A DNA stretch of 46,501 bases, taken from NCBI GenBank assembly GCA_028289465.1, contig JANQPM010000017.1:1-46501 (forward strand). Reading direction: 5' to 3'. The position numbers and the translations under genes are program-made. Positions 35,706 through 43,779 of this stretch are shown here, piece after piece. Each line of letters opens with the position of its first letter. The first letter of the stretch is position 1. Below the pieces are notes generated by a model that had not been told where the DNA came from, did not search any database, and saw only the letters and a program-made list of their open reading frames with translations. Origin of the DNA: Lysobacterales bacterium (GTDB taxonomy: Bacteria; Pseudomonadota; Gammaproteobacteria; Xanthomonadales; SZUA-36).

Positions 35706-38690
35706 GTGAAATCGTTCCTGTTGGCCGGCCTGTTGGGCCTAATTCAATTCACTCCCGATACACTCAATGCAGCCCCTGAAGTCGCCCCGATCTTGAAGGG
35801 CCAAGTCGATCTGCTCAATGAGCTGACCGAACGCCGGCGGGTGAACACGTTTTTCTCGAATGAGCAGTCGATTTTCCACGGTGTGCAAAAAGGCTTTGTT
35901 AACGTGGGTACGGGGAACCTGACCTTTGTGCGCCGGGATTTGGCCACTGTGGGACGTATTCCGGTGGTGTTCGCCCGCGTCTACGATAGCCGCTATAGCG
36001 GTGCTTCCGATTTTTCCCCTGGCTGGCGATTGAGTCTTGCTGAGATCATTGAAGAGTTGCCGGATGGCACTCTGGTCTATACCGACGACAGCCTGACTCA
36101 GACCCGCTTTGCACCGATCGGTTCGGGTTATGCCATCACACCAGCTCAGCCTTCCGATATTCGCGCAGTAGCACTCACCAACAGCGACACCCTCAAAGTC
36201 GATTACCGCAACCAATGGCAAAAGACATTCAAACGTCATGGCGAGGGGTATCGGCTGAAAAAAGTGAAAGATAACAACGGTAATAGTCTGGCCCTCAAGT
36301 ATCAAAATGGCCAATTGGCCTCGATAGCGGGGCAAAACGGCCGTTTTGTTGCCATCACCCGACACCCCAGTGGCCAGATCACGCAGGTGATGGACGACCA
36401 AGGCCGGACCGTGAACTATCACTACAATACCCAAGGCCAGCTCTCCAAAGTCATTGATCTGGGCGGCAATGCCTGGACCTACCGCTATACCGAGGACGGC
36501 CAACTGCGCCAGGTCAAAGACCCACGGGGTCATGAAGCCCTGAACGTGACCTACGACGATGACCAGGTCACACGCACCCGCATTCGCGGGGCCAAGTACC
36601 GCTATACCTACGATGATGAGACCACAACCGTCAAAGACGAAGCCGGCAATAAGAGCACGTTCACTCAGAACGAGGATGGGATCACGATCAAGGTGAAGAA
36701 CGCCGAAGGCTTTGTCAGCAAAATCCAGTTGGATGAAAATAACCAGGTCACGCAGCTCAAGCACAACGGCCAGAAACGGGGCACCTTCACCTATGATGAC
36801 TTCGGCAATCCCGCCCGGATGGTGCGCTATGACCAAGAAGGACTGGTTGAGCTGACCTATTTATTCGATTGGGAAGACCGGGTTGTTGAAATTGAGGGGA
36901 CGGACGGGACCACTCAAACCTTAAGCTACGATGAGAAGGGCAATCTCTTGTCCCAGAGCGAAAATGGTCAAGCCATCCAGTACCGCTACAATACTGACGG
37001 CGACTGGACCAGCCAAACGCTTGACGGGGAGACCATCGAATACCGGCATAATGCCGATGGGCTGTTAACCCGAATCACACAGAACGGATCCATCACCCGC
37101 TTTCGTTACAACGCCACCGGCCGTTTGGACCGGATTACGTTTCCGAATGGTAACCGCCACACCTATCAATACGATGCCCTGGGCTTTAGAACCCGAACCG
37201 AACGTAGTGACGGCAGTCATATGAACTATCAGTACGATAGTGCGGGCAATATGATCGAAAATGACGGTCAGCATGCGGATGGTGACACCTATGGCGAGCG
37301 GTTTACCCTGGATGCGGAAAACCGGGTAAGCCGGATGGATTTTCCCGAAAACCAGGGGCTGGATATCACTTATGATGATAAGGGTAATCCTATCACCCTG
37401 GACTGGGGTGATCGCACAATGTCTTGTGAATACGACCCAGAAGGCCGCTTGACCAAGGTCACGGACAGCGAAAAAGGAACCAGTGAATATACTTATCAGC
37501 CGGGTGAGGCCGATATCCGCAGGCAGCTAGATGACCGAACGGCAGGCACCCAGAGCAATCAGCGAAAGGCTTCGGCTACATTGCAAGCCCTGAACAACAC
37601 CAGCTACACCCGACCAGGCGGGACGCCGTGGCCTGTGCTTACTTTGGATAGCAATCTGGCGGTGATGGATTTACCGACCAATATCGGTTTGGTCGATCCT
37701 GGTGCGATCCAGCAATCCGCCAATCAACGCCGGCGGCTCTATAACGCTACAGCCTTTGACGATATTACCCAAAGGAGGTTCGATAAGGCTTCCAACAGCT
37801 TTTTCCTTCCGGCTGAATACGCAGCAGTCAATTGTGCGCTGGGGTGTTTTTTGGGAAGTATTACGCTAAATATACCATCAACGGTAAATGCGGGGTCATC
37901 GTTCACCATTGTCGCCGCAGCCAGCAACATTGGCCCTACCTGTGAGGCCATTACCTACGATTGGTACATCAACGGTGCTTATGTTCCAGGAGGGGCAAAT
38001 GGAACATTAACCACAATACTAACCGCGCTTGGAACGGTGGATATTGTTGGTCAAGCAGAAGGCGCTTGTGATCAATGTACGAGTATTGTGGCTGACACAG
38101 TTCAATCTAACTGTAATGATACTAATTACAATCATCATAGAAACGATCCAACCGAAAAATTTAACAACAACGATCAATGGGTTGATAATATTGGTAAGGC
38201 AGTAAATCCGTCTAATAATGACGTTAGAATTATCGGTACAATTAAGGCAAGAGTTTATGACTTTCCTAATCATACCGGCACCTTTGAACCCACAGCGCAG
38301 GAACTTGATAATGTTGTAGCAGGTATTGATGAATTCTGGGGGCTAGACAACTATGAGTATGCTTGTTCTGCTTACCGATATAAATCTGACTTAACGATAT
38401 CATCCCTCCATAATGCGGGATCAACGCTTTCTGATTATCTTCTCGTTGGGAAAGGTGGTGTTCCCGTAATTTATTCGGCAATAGCTGGTACAGGCGGAAG
38501 GACTATAAGAATTGGTGAATTTGAAGGCATATGGACGGGGGATGAAGAAGAAGTGGTAGGTCATGAGTTCGGTCACAATCTTGGATTCAGACACAATGAC
38601 AATACTACAAGCGATATTATGTACCCGGTCTATGTTACAAGCGGTGATGTGCATGGATATCACGCGCGTATTCTATCGGAAGATTATTAG
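35706..38690 (+). CDS. Secreted RHS-repeat protein with C-terminal metzincin protease domain
   Basis: A 994-residue protein; the GTG at 35706 has AGGAGG 7 bp upstream and gives a clean Sec signal peptide (1-22, ending LNA). A DUF6531-like region follows, then about 400 residues of RHS/YD repeats (many YxYDxxGN-type units). Next come a linker, a cysteine-containing Ig/PKD-like segment (about 720-800) and a C-terminal zinc protease with H953-E-F-G-H957-N-L-G-F-R-H963 and a Met-turn at D-I-M972-Y-P. This is the layout of a polymorphic toxin with a metzincin warhead. No DPxG auto-cleavage motif is clear. The ankyrin-repeat gene follows 5 bp later. Toxicity is inferred, not shown. Confidence 0.85.
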   Translation: MKSFLLAGLLGLIQFTPDTLNAAPEVAPILKGQVDLLNELTERRRVNTFFSNEQSIFHGVQKGFVNVGTGNLTFVRRDLATVGRIPVVFARVYDSRYSGASDFSPGWRLSLAEIIEELPDGTLVYTDDSLTQTRFAPIGSGYAITPAQPSDIRAVALTNSDTLKVDYRNQWQKTFKRHGEGYRLKKVKDNNGNSLALKYQNGQLASIAGQNGRFVAITRHPSGQITQVMDDQGRTVNYHYNTQGQLSKVIDLGGNAWTYRYTEDGQLRQVKDPRGHEALNVTYDDDQVTRTRIRGAKYRYTYDDETTTVKDEAGNKSTFTQNEDGITIKVKNAEGFVSKIQLDENNQVTQLKHNGQKRGTFTYDDFGNPARMVRYDQEGLVELTYLFDWEDRVVEIEGTDGTTQTLSYDEKGNLLSQSENGQAIQYRYNTDGDWTSQTLDGETIEYRHNADGLLTRITQNGSITRFRYNATGRLDRITFPNGNRHTYQYDALGFRTRTERSDGSHMNYQYDSAGNMIENDGQHADGDTYGERFTLDAENRVSRMDFPENQGLDITYDDKGNPITLDWGDRTMSCEYDPEGRLTKVTDSEKGTSEYTYQPGEADIRRQLDDRTAGTQSNQRKASATLQALNNTSYTRPGGTPWPVLTLDSNLAVMDLPTNIGLVDPGAIQQSANQRRRLYNATAFDDITQRRFDKASNSFFLPAEYAAVNCALGCFLGSITLNIPSTVNAGSSFTIVAAASNIGPTCEAITYDWYINGAYVPGGANGTLTTILTALGTVDIVGQAEGACDQCTSIVADTVQSNCNDTNYNHHRNDPTEKFNNNDQWVDNIGKAVNPSNNDVRIIGTIKARVYDFPNHTGTFEPTAQELDNVVAGIDEFWGLDNYEYACSAYRYKSDLTISSLHNAGSTLSDYLLVGKGGVPVIYSAIAGTGGRTIRIGEFEGIWTGDEEEVVGHEFGHNLGFRHNDNTTSDIMYPVYVTSGDVHGYHARILSEDY

Positions 38691-38695
38691 TAACA

Positions 38696-40540
38696 ATGCT
38701 TCGCCTTTCAGTAAAAGCACTTTTAGTATTGTCCGTGGTCTACGTTGGCCAAGGACTTGCTGACATCAGTCAAAGTTGCGAAGAAATAGACTCTCTGGAA
38801 TGCGCCATACATGCGGGAAGTTTGGATGATGCCGAAAGGCTTTTGACTTCCGGGGCTGATCCAAATTCTGAAATTCGTATTGCGCTGGACCCTGGCTCTA
38901 AATCAAAAAACAGAAAATGGCCGGCGCTTTTGTTCTCTATAGCAAATGGCAACGAAGATATTGCCCTGCTGTTACTCAAGCATGGCGCAGACCCCCTTTA
39001 TGACAACCGAGGTCGAATCCTTTATTCAGCCATAAATGCCGAAATGAATGGAGTGGTTGAATTCATTACGTCTCAACCTAATTTTAAGTCGACCGTCGAA
39101 GTATATGAAGCGGCGAATATCGGCCTGATTAATTTAGCAGTAAATCGTGGCGATTTTGATCTTGTAAATTTTTTGCTAGGTAGCGGGTTTGATCTATATA
39201 AGCAGACGAAATCCGCTTCATATTTAAGGGAGTCGCTTCATGCCGGAAATGAGTCCATGTTGAGGCTATTTCTTGCTCATGGGATAGAAATTACAAAAGT
39301 TAATGACAAAGATTCTCTAATACTCCACGCATCAAATAGCACCTACCCAGGAATGATGGCAGAGCTGATCAAGCGAAATATGCCACTAGCTAATTACAAT
39401 AGCGCCGAATCAACGCCGTTTCACCAGGCTTCGCTGAATTGCCGTCATCAGGAGTGGTTAATGAGTCTTCTGCTAAAGCAGAATATACCCGCATGTGAGG
39501 AAAGCCATGGCGGTGGTAGCGTTGTCAATCAGGAACTGCTTTTACGCAAAGCAGGCAAAAGCGTTCTGTCAACTTTTTCACTAAAGTTATTAGAAGAAAA
39601 ATGGGGAAGTTGTGAAACTGAAAATCAGTTTGACGATGTTTTTGCATTGGATGTAGTAAATGCTACTTCCAATGGTGCTTATGTCATTAATGACTGCGCT
39701 GATGTTCAATGTGCACTTTTGTCTTCGGATGATAAAAAAGCCGCCAAAGTCATTAAAGATCAATCACTGCGTTATGATACTAGCGTTACATTCAATGGGG
39801 TTGAGTTTCCTTTAATTCGCTGGATGCTTGCTTTAGGGGAAAATGATTCAGCCATTAATCTAGTGAGTTCTGATTTCTCTTGCTCCGCCTCTAATCAGTT
39901 ATCCCTTTTTCATGAGGGATTATCGCTCGGCCGGTTTCGTTTCTTGAACTACTTGTTGGCAAACGACCCACAATTTGATCAATATGTTTGTGCTGACGAA
40001 TTTGAACTGAACCCACTTCATCAATCAGTTCTTGCTGGCGATTATTCTATGGCAGAGAAACTGCTCAGCTCAGGTCAGAGTGTCAATCAAAAAGATGCCT
40101 TTGGGCTGCCGCCCGTCGCCTATGCTTTAGCCTTTGGTATGGAAGACTTCGTGACACTGTTTCTCGATCACGACGCAGACATGACCTTTACCAGCAGTCA
40201 CAATCAAAATGCTTCCCATATGGCCGCACTGGGTGATGTCGATTTAGATCACTTTATGACAATGGAAGAGATAGCTCCCTTGCTAGGTGCAATTGATTCC
40301 GTATTTGGTCGGAATTCAGTACTTACTGGTATGGCTAGTGATTGCCCCTACGGATATCCAGCCTTGTCGGTAAAATGGGGGAGCGCTGATGATGTAGAAG
40401 ATAAATTTGGCTTGGGCTATTCAAGCTATACCACTGTTTACGAGAGCGAATATGAGATAGATTCTCACGTATACAGTAAATCACTGCAAGATTTTTGCTC
40501 TGAGGACGATCACGCCGCGAAGTGCAGGCCGCCAGAGTAA
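38696..40540 (+). CDS. Exported ankyrin-repeat protein, candidate immunity partner
   Basis: A 614-residue protein with a signal peptide (about 1-22, ending GLA) and no lipobox, so it is predicted to be periplasmic. Ankyrin units lie near residues 33-60 (AGSLDDAERLLTSGADPN), 75-135, 145-175, 180-210 and 440-510 (AGDYSMAEKLLSSGQSVN; DFVTLFLDHDADM); the middle is more divergent with scattered cysteines. It begins 5 bp after the RHS-metzincin stop. Ankyrin proteins are a recognised immunity class in polymorphic toxin loci, and a periplasmic address would suit a secreted protease. Codon and base use are A/T-rich like the toxin tail. Confidence 0.75.
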   Translation: MLRLSVKALLVLSVVYVGQGLADISQSCEEIDSLECAIHAGSLDDAERLLTSGADPNSEIRIALDPGSKSKNRKWPALLFSIANGNEDIALLLLKHGADPLYDNRGRILYSAINAEMNGVVEFITSQPNFKSTVEVYEAANIGLINLAVNRGDFDLVNFLLGSGFDLYKQTKSASYLRESLHAGNESMLRLFLAHGIEITKVNDKDSLILHASNSTYPGMMAELIKRNMPLANYNSAESTPFHQASLNCRHQEWLMSLLLKQNIPACEESHGGGSVVNQELLLRKAGKSVLSTFSLKLLEEKWGSCETENQFDDVFALDVVNATSNGAYVINDCADVQCALLSSDDKKAAKVIKDQSLRYDTSVTFNGVEFPLIRWMLALGENDSAINLVSSDFSCSASNQLSLFHEGLSLGRFRFLNYLLANDPQFDQYVCADEFELNPLHQSVLAGDYSMAEKLLSSGQSVNQKDAFGLPPVAYALAFGMEDFVTLFLDHDADMTFTSSHNQNASHMAALGDVDLDHFMTMEEIAPLLGAIDSVFGRNSVLTGMASDCPYGYPALSVKWGSADDVEDKFGLGYSSYTTVYESEYEIDSHVYSKSLQDFCSEDDHAAKCRPPE

Positions 40541-41018
40541 AATATCTTTCCTCGTGTAGCGATATATCTCTAAGCCACAAGCGGTTTTCCGGCTGCTTAC
40601 GTCCAGTCTAGGCAGACTATGGTGGCCTAAACAAAATAGGTAGCTTAAAACAATCGTGATCTGTTTAAAGGCGCAGGTTTCCAGACAAAGCTGGAATAGA
40701 TTGGCTGCTATAAATCCTTTAGCAGTCGGTCAGGTGATGCAAGCTCGGTAGGCAGTAGTGTGCCTGGAGCGGCCACCGAAAAATTAGGTAAATACTATGC
40801 AGTAGCGTATTGCCGCAACCCAATATCGGGACAGATTCCACTTCTGTTTCTGCAATTTTGGTAGCATCAAAAATTCTTATGGTATAGTTAATGATTGCCC
40901 TGGCCAGTTCTATTTGATTATCGCCAAGTGTTATTCACTGGCCATAAGAAGACGATTCTGGCCTAGGAACTTCAATCAAAGTGATCGCTGAGGCCATCGC
41001 TACGATAGGAGACATATA
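40541..41018. other. 478-bp non-coding spacer with hairpins
   Basis: No gene is supported. Two consecutive hairpins occur near 40679-40717: TTCCAG/CTGGAA (40679-40696), then GGCTGCT/AGCAGTC. A 40-odd-codon open stretch follows without start or recognisable homology. Nearer the next gene is a long-spaced inverted repeat (40901-40944). It may be a decayed cassette remnant or a structured RNA. Confidence 0.4.
40901..40944. promoter_or_regulatory. Inverted repeat upstream of the GHKL ATPase gene
   Basis: TGGCCAGT (40901-40908) and ACTGGCCA (40937-40944) are perfect inverted copies 28 bp apart, 75 bp before the ATG at 41019; a TATAGT box lies just upstream (40883-40888). It could be a paired operator or a leader hairpin. 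Confidence 0.4.
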
Positions 41019-42878
41019 ATGTCTGATAACCACACCCCATTGGGCGGGACTAAGTCCTTGCCCATGTCCGTTGATAATGTTGGCTTTCTTCTGGACCGAT
41101 TAGGAGAAGATTGTGCGCCGCTGCAATACCTTCGGGAGCTGACCCAAAACTCTATAGAAGCTATAGAACGAACTGGTAAACCAGGAACAATTACATGGGA
41201 CGTCGATTGGATTTCCTATGATCTTGGTGGTGGTCCGATGAAGCTTTGCATCACTGACACCGGCGATGGAATGACTGGTGAGGAAATGGAGAAGTTCATT
41301 AATCAACTGTCGTCAAGTGGAAGCGAACAGTCGTTTTCATCAAACTATGGTGTCGGTGCTAAAATCGCCGCAGCAACAAAAAATCCTGCGGGTGTAGTTT
41401 ACCAATCCTGGAAAGACAGTAACGGCTATATGATCCAGCTTGATAAGAACTTAGATACAGGAAATTACGGGCTACGACAATGGGAAATAAATGACGGCAC
41501 TTACTCATTTCATTTCCCTCTCGAAGATGATGTGAAACCTAAGCAAATAGGTGAGCACGGCACTAAGGTTATCCTTCTGGGTAATGACAACAGCGCATCT
41601 ACTATTGAGCCTCCAAAAGAGGCAGCAGCCCCATCACGTTGGATATCGAAATACTTAAATACACGGTACTTCAAATTCCCAGAAGACATTACGGTGCAAG
41701 CCCGTGAGGGCTGGGATTTTCCTCGTTCAGATAGCGACCGTAATAAGCTTCGTACAATAATAGGCCAGAAACGATACCTAGATCAGCATTGCGAGATATC
41801 GGGAGTCCATGAATTGGAGTCTGCCCGCGTGCATTGGTGGATACTCAAGGATGAATCAGCGATAAGCAATAACAGCGGTTATATAGAGTCCGCAGGGCAT
41901 GCTGCTGCGCTTTATCAAAATGAGTTATACGACCGTGCTACTGCGAGAGCTGGAACGGCAATGCTTCAGCAGTTTGGCATTTTATTTGGCGTTAAGTATG
42001 TCGTTCTTTATGTCGAGCCTATCGCAGGGGATCTAAATACATTGACGACTAACACAGCTCGTACTACTTTATTGCTCAATAAAGACAAGCTGCCATGGTC
42101 AGATTGGGCATATGAGTTCCGCCAGACCATGCCTTCAGAACTTGCCGAGTTCGTTAAGTCTCAAGCCTCTGCAGCAACTGATAAAGACCATCTTAAAAGC
42201 ATCAAAGAACGTTTAAAAAATGTTATGGATCTTTACAAAGTCAGCAGGTACAGGCCCTCGCCTGAAGGGATGTATCTTGCCGACCAATCGTCATCCGTAA
42301 CAGCAGGCGATGCCCCGTTTTCGGGCAATGAATCGAAAACTAAGGGTGGTAGTGGGAATTCGCTTAATACGGTCACGCCAGGGGTACGCGATGGCGAAAT
42401 AGGTAATATATATCAACTGTTTGAGAAGAGCGGCGGCACACCAAGCAAGAAAGAAAAAACCGATCCTTTCCCAGTTGTGAAGTGGTTGAGCATCAAGGAC
42501 GGCACACGAAGTGAAGGTGATATGGAGGACAAAGCAGCAAAGTATCTTGCCGACCAGAATACGTTGCTTGTGAACGCAGATTTCCGTGTCTTTTCTGATA
42601 TGGTGAATCGCCTTGTCAAGGAAAAAAATCCCGGTAATACAATTGAGATCGGTGAAATTGTTACAGATGTGGTCCACCAATGGTTCGAACAAGCATTAAT
42701 TGAAACTGTAATAGGTGTGCAGCAGCTTAAGGGTAGCAAGGAGTGGCCCCCTAATGACATCGAGCGTGCGCTATCTTCTGAAGCGCTAACGTCTGCACTT
42801 ATGCAGCGTTACCATGTGTATATTGCCTGCAAGCGTGAGCTTGGTGCGAAGCTAGGAAAAGCAATGAGCCAGCAATGA
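41019..42878 (+). CDS. GHKL-fold (Hsp90-like) ATPase of unknown function
   Basis: A 619-residue soluble protein. The N-terminal ATP-binding domain has the N box E40-LTQN44-SIEA, G1 box D80-TGDGM and G2 motif GVGAK (111-115), with a flexible SSSGS lid between, as in MutL/Hsp90/topoisomerase VI. No histidine-kinase H box and no known transducer domain is evident; a Ser/Gly-rich low-complexity linker (about 425-460) separates a helical C-terminal domain. A GGAG site lies 7 bp before the ATG. It is a lone gene on the island. Stand-alone GHKL proteins occur in phage-defence and DNA-processing settings, but I cannot place it in a named system. Confidence 0.7.
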   Translation: MSDNHTPLGGTKSLPMSVDNVGFLLDRLGEDCAPLQYLRELTQNSIEAIERTGKPGTITWDVDWISYDLGGGPMKLCITDTGDGMTGEEMEKFINQLSSSGSEQSFSSNYGVGAKIAAATKNPAGVVYQSWKDSNGYMIQLDKNLDTGNYGLRQWEINDGTYSFHFPLEDDVKPKQIGEHGTKVILLGNDNSASTIEPPKEAAAPSRWISKYLNTRYFKFPEDITVQAREGWDFPRSDSDRNKLRTIIGQKRYLDQHCEISGVHELESARVHWWILKDESAISNNSGYIESAGHAAALYQNELYDRATARAGTAMLQQFGILFGVKYVVLYVEPIAGDLNTLTTNTARTTLLLNKDKLPWSDWAYEFRQTMPSELAEFVKSQASAATDKDHLKSIKERLKNVMDLYKVSRYRPSPEGMYLADQSSSVTAGDAPFSGNESKTKGGSGNSLNTVTPGVRDGEIGNIYQLFEKSGGTPSKKEKTDPFPVVKWLSIKDGTRSEGDMEDKAAKYLADQNTLLVNADFRVFSDMVNRLVKEKNPGNTIEIGEIVTDVVHQWFEQALIETVIGVQQLKGSKEWPPNDIERALSSEALTSALMQRYHVYIACKRELGAKLGKAMSQQ

Positions 42879-43221
42879 GTTTATAGCCTTTGGTTGTGCC
42901 GATTGCAGTGATGTCCATCCTCCGAAGAGAGTGGAGTAGAATGGCGGAAATCTAACCCGGATTATTGGTGCCTAACCCAGCCGCATCTAGCTCCCATGAC
43001 TAGCGGCGCCCGCTCCGGCGGGCTGCCTGCGGTCCCATAGACCGGGGACTCAGCGAGGAGGAATACGCCGGGTTGGTCGAATCAAGCGGTTATGGCGAAA
43101 TTATCCATTTCTGAAGAACGTGCTCAGTAGGTGTTTGCCGGTGCATCCGACGCAACGGTGGCAAAAATCGACCGATATCACTCTACAATATGGGTGAGAT
43201 GCCGTATCGGTATCGCTAGTT
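42879..43221. other. 343-bp spacer at the probable island edge
   Basis: It holds a short copy of the dispersed repeat (42994-43036) and, directly after it, a 22-codon open remnant (43046-43114, GLSEEEYAGLVESSGYGE) that may be the end of a decayed gene. GC content rises from left to right. The region just before the sigma factor gene should hold its promoter, but no clear boxes are seen. Confidence 0.4.
42994..43036. repeat. Dispersed repeat, short fragment (copy 3)
   Basis: It corresponds to 17913-17955 of copy 2: CCATG, then CGGCGCCCGCTCCGGCGGG, then GCCTGCGG with a few differences. Only this 3' end of the element is present. Confidence 0.6.
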
Positions 43222-43779
43222 GTGGTTTTGGAGAATCAGGATTTGAGTCGGGAGTCGCGAGCACGGGTCGCCCAGTTGTTTAGTGATCATCGTGATCGCT
43301 TGCGGCAGTACCTGTCCGCTCGCCTTGCGAATCCGGACGATGCGGCCGAATTGGCTCAGGAGGCCTACCTGCGACTCCTGCACACCAAACGGGCAGACCT
43401 CGTCCGCCACCCGCAGGCCTATCTGTTTCGAATTGCACGGAACCTGTTGCATGAGCTGTACACAGGGCGGCAGATGCGGATTGATGCAGGCGTGGCGGCG
43501 GAAGTCGAGCTTGACGATCTGGAATCGGCGGAACCATCGCCAGACGACTTCGCGGTGCTCGCAGCGCGGCGGCGGATGATTGGAAAAGCGATTAACGGAC
43601 TCCCGGCCAAATGCCAGGCGGCGCTGGTGCTGCACCTGCGCGAAGGATTGACGCAAAAGGAAATTGCCGCACGTATGGACCTTTCACGACAAATGGTACA
43701 AAAATACTTGGCGCGCGGACTGGCGCATTGCCGGAAGCGCTTGCGGCACGTTGCCGCCGAAGAGCGAGGTCAGCGATGA
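43222..43779 (+). CDS. FecI-type ECF RNA polymerase sigma factor
   Basis: A 185-residue ECF sigma factor with region 2 (about 12-80, LAQEAYLRLL, HPQAYLFRIARNL) and region 4 (about 118-170, LREGLTQKEIAARMDLSRQMVQKYLARGL). It should direct transcription of the receptor gene downstream when released by FecR signalling. GTG at 43222 is taken as start; a TTG at 43243 is an alternative. Its stop overlaps the fecR-like start (ATGA). Confidence 0.9.
   Translation: MVLENQDLSRESRARVAQLFSDHRDRLRQYLSARLANPDDAAELAQEAYLRLLHTKRADLVRHPQAYLFRIARNLLHELYTGRQMRIDAGVAAEVELDDLESAEPSPDDFAVLAARRRMIGKAINGLPAKCQAALVLHLREGLTQKEIAARMDLSRQMVQKYLARGLAHCRKRLRHVAAEERGQR

Larger units (their letters stand above)
34443..43000. 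mobile_element. Probable genomic island next to tRNA-Arg
   Basis: It is bounded on the left by a tRNA gene and a decayed large serine recombinase. Its cargo (RHS-metzincin protein, ankyrin-repeat protein, GHKL ATPase) is accessory in kind and clearly more A/T-rich than flanking genes, especially from about 37800. The right boundary is approximate: GC-rich sequence returns near 42950, beside a fragment of the dispersed repeat. I found no duplicate of the tRNA 3' end there, so attachment sites are not defined. Confidence 0.6.

Noticed and set aside
42880-43040. Right-hand attachment site of the island as a copy of the tRNA-Arg 3' end
   Set aside because: I looked for the T-arm and acceptor sequence near the composition change and found no convincing copy.
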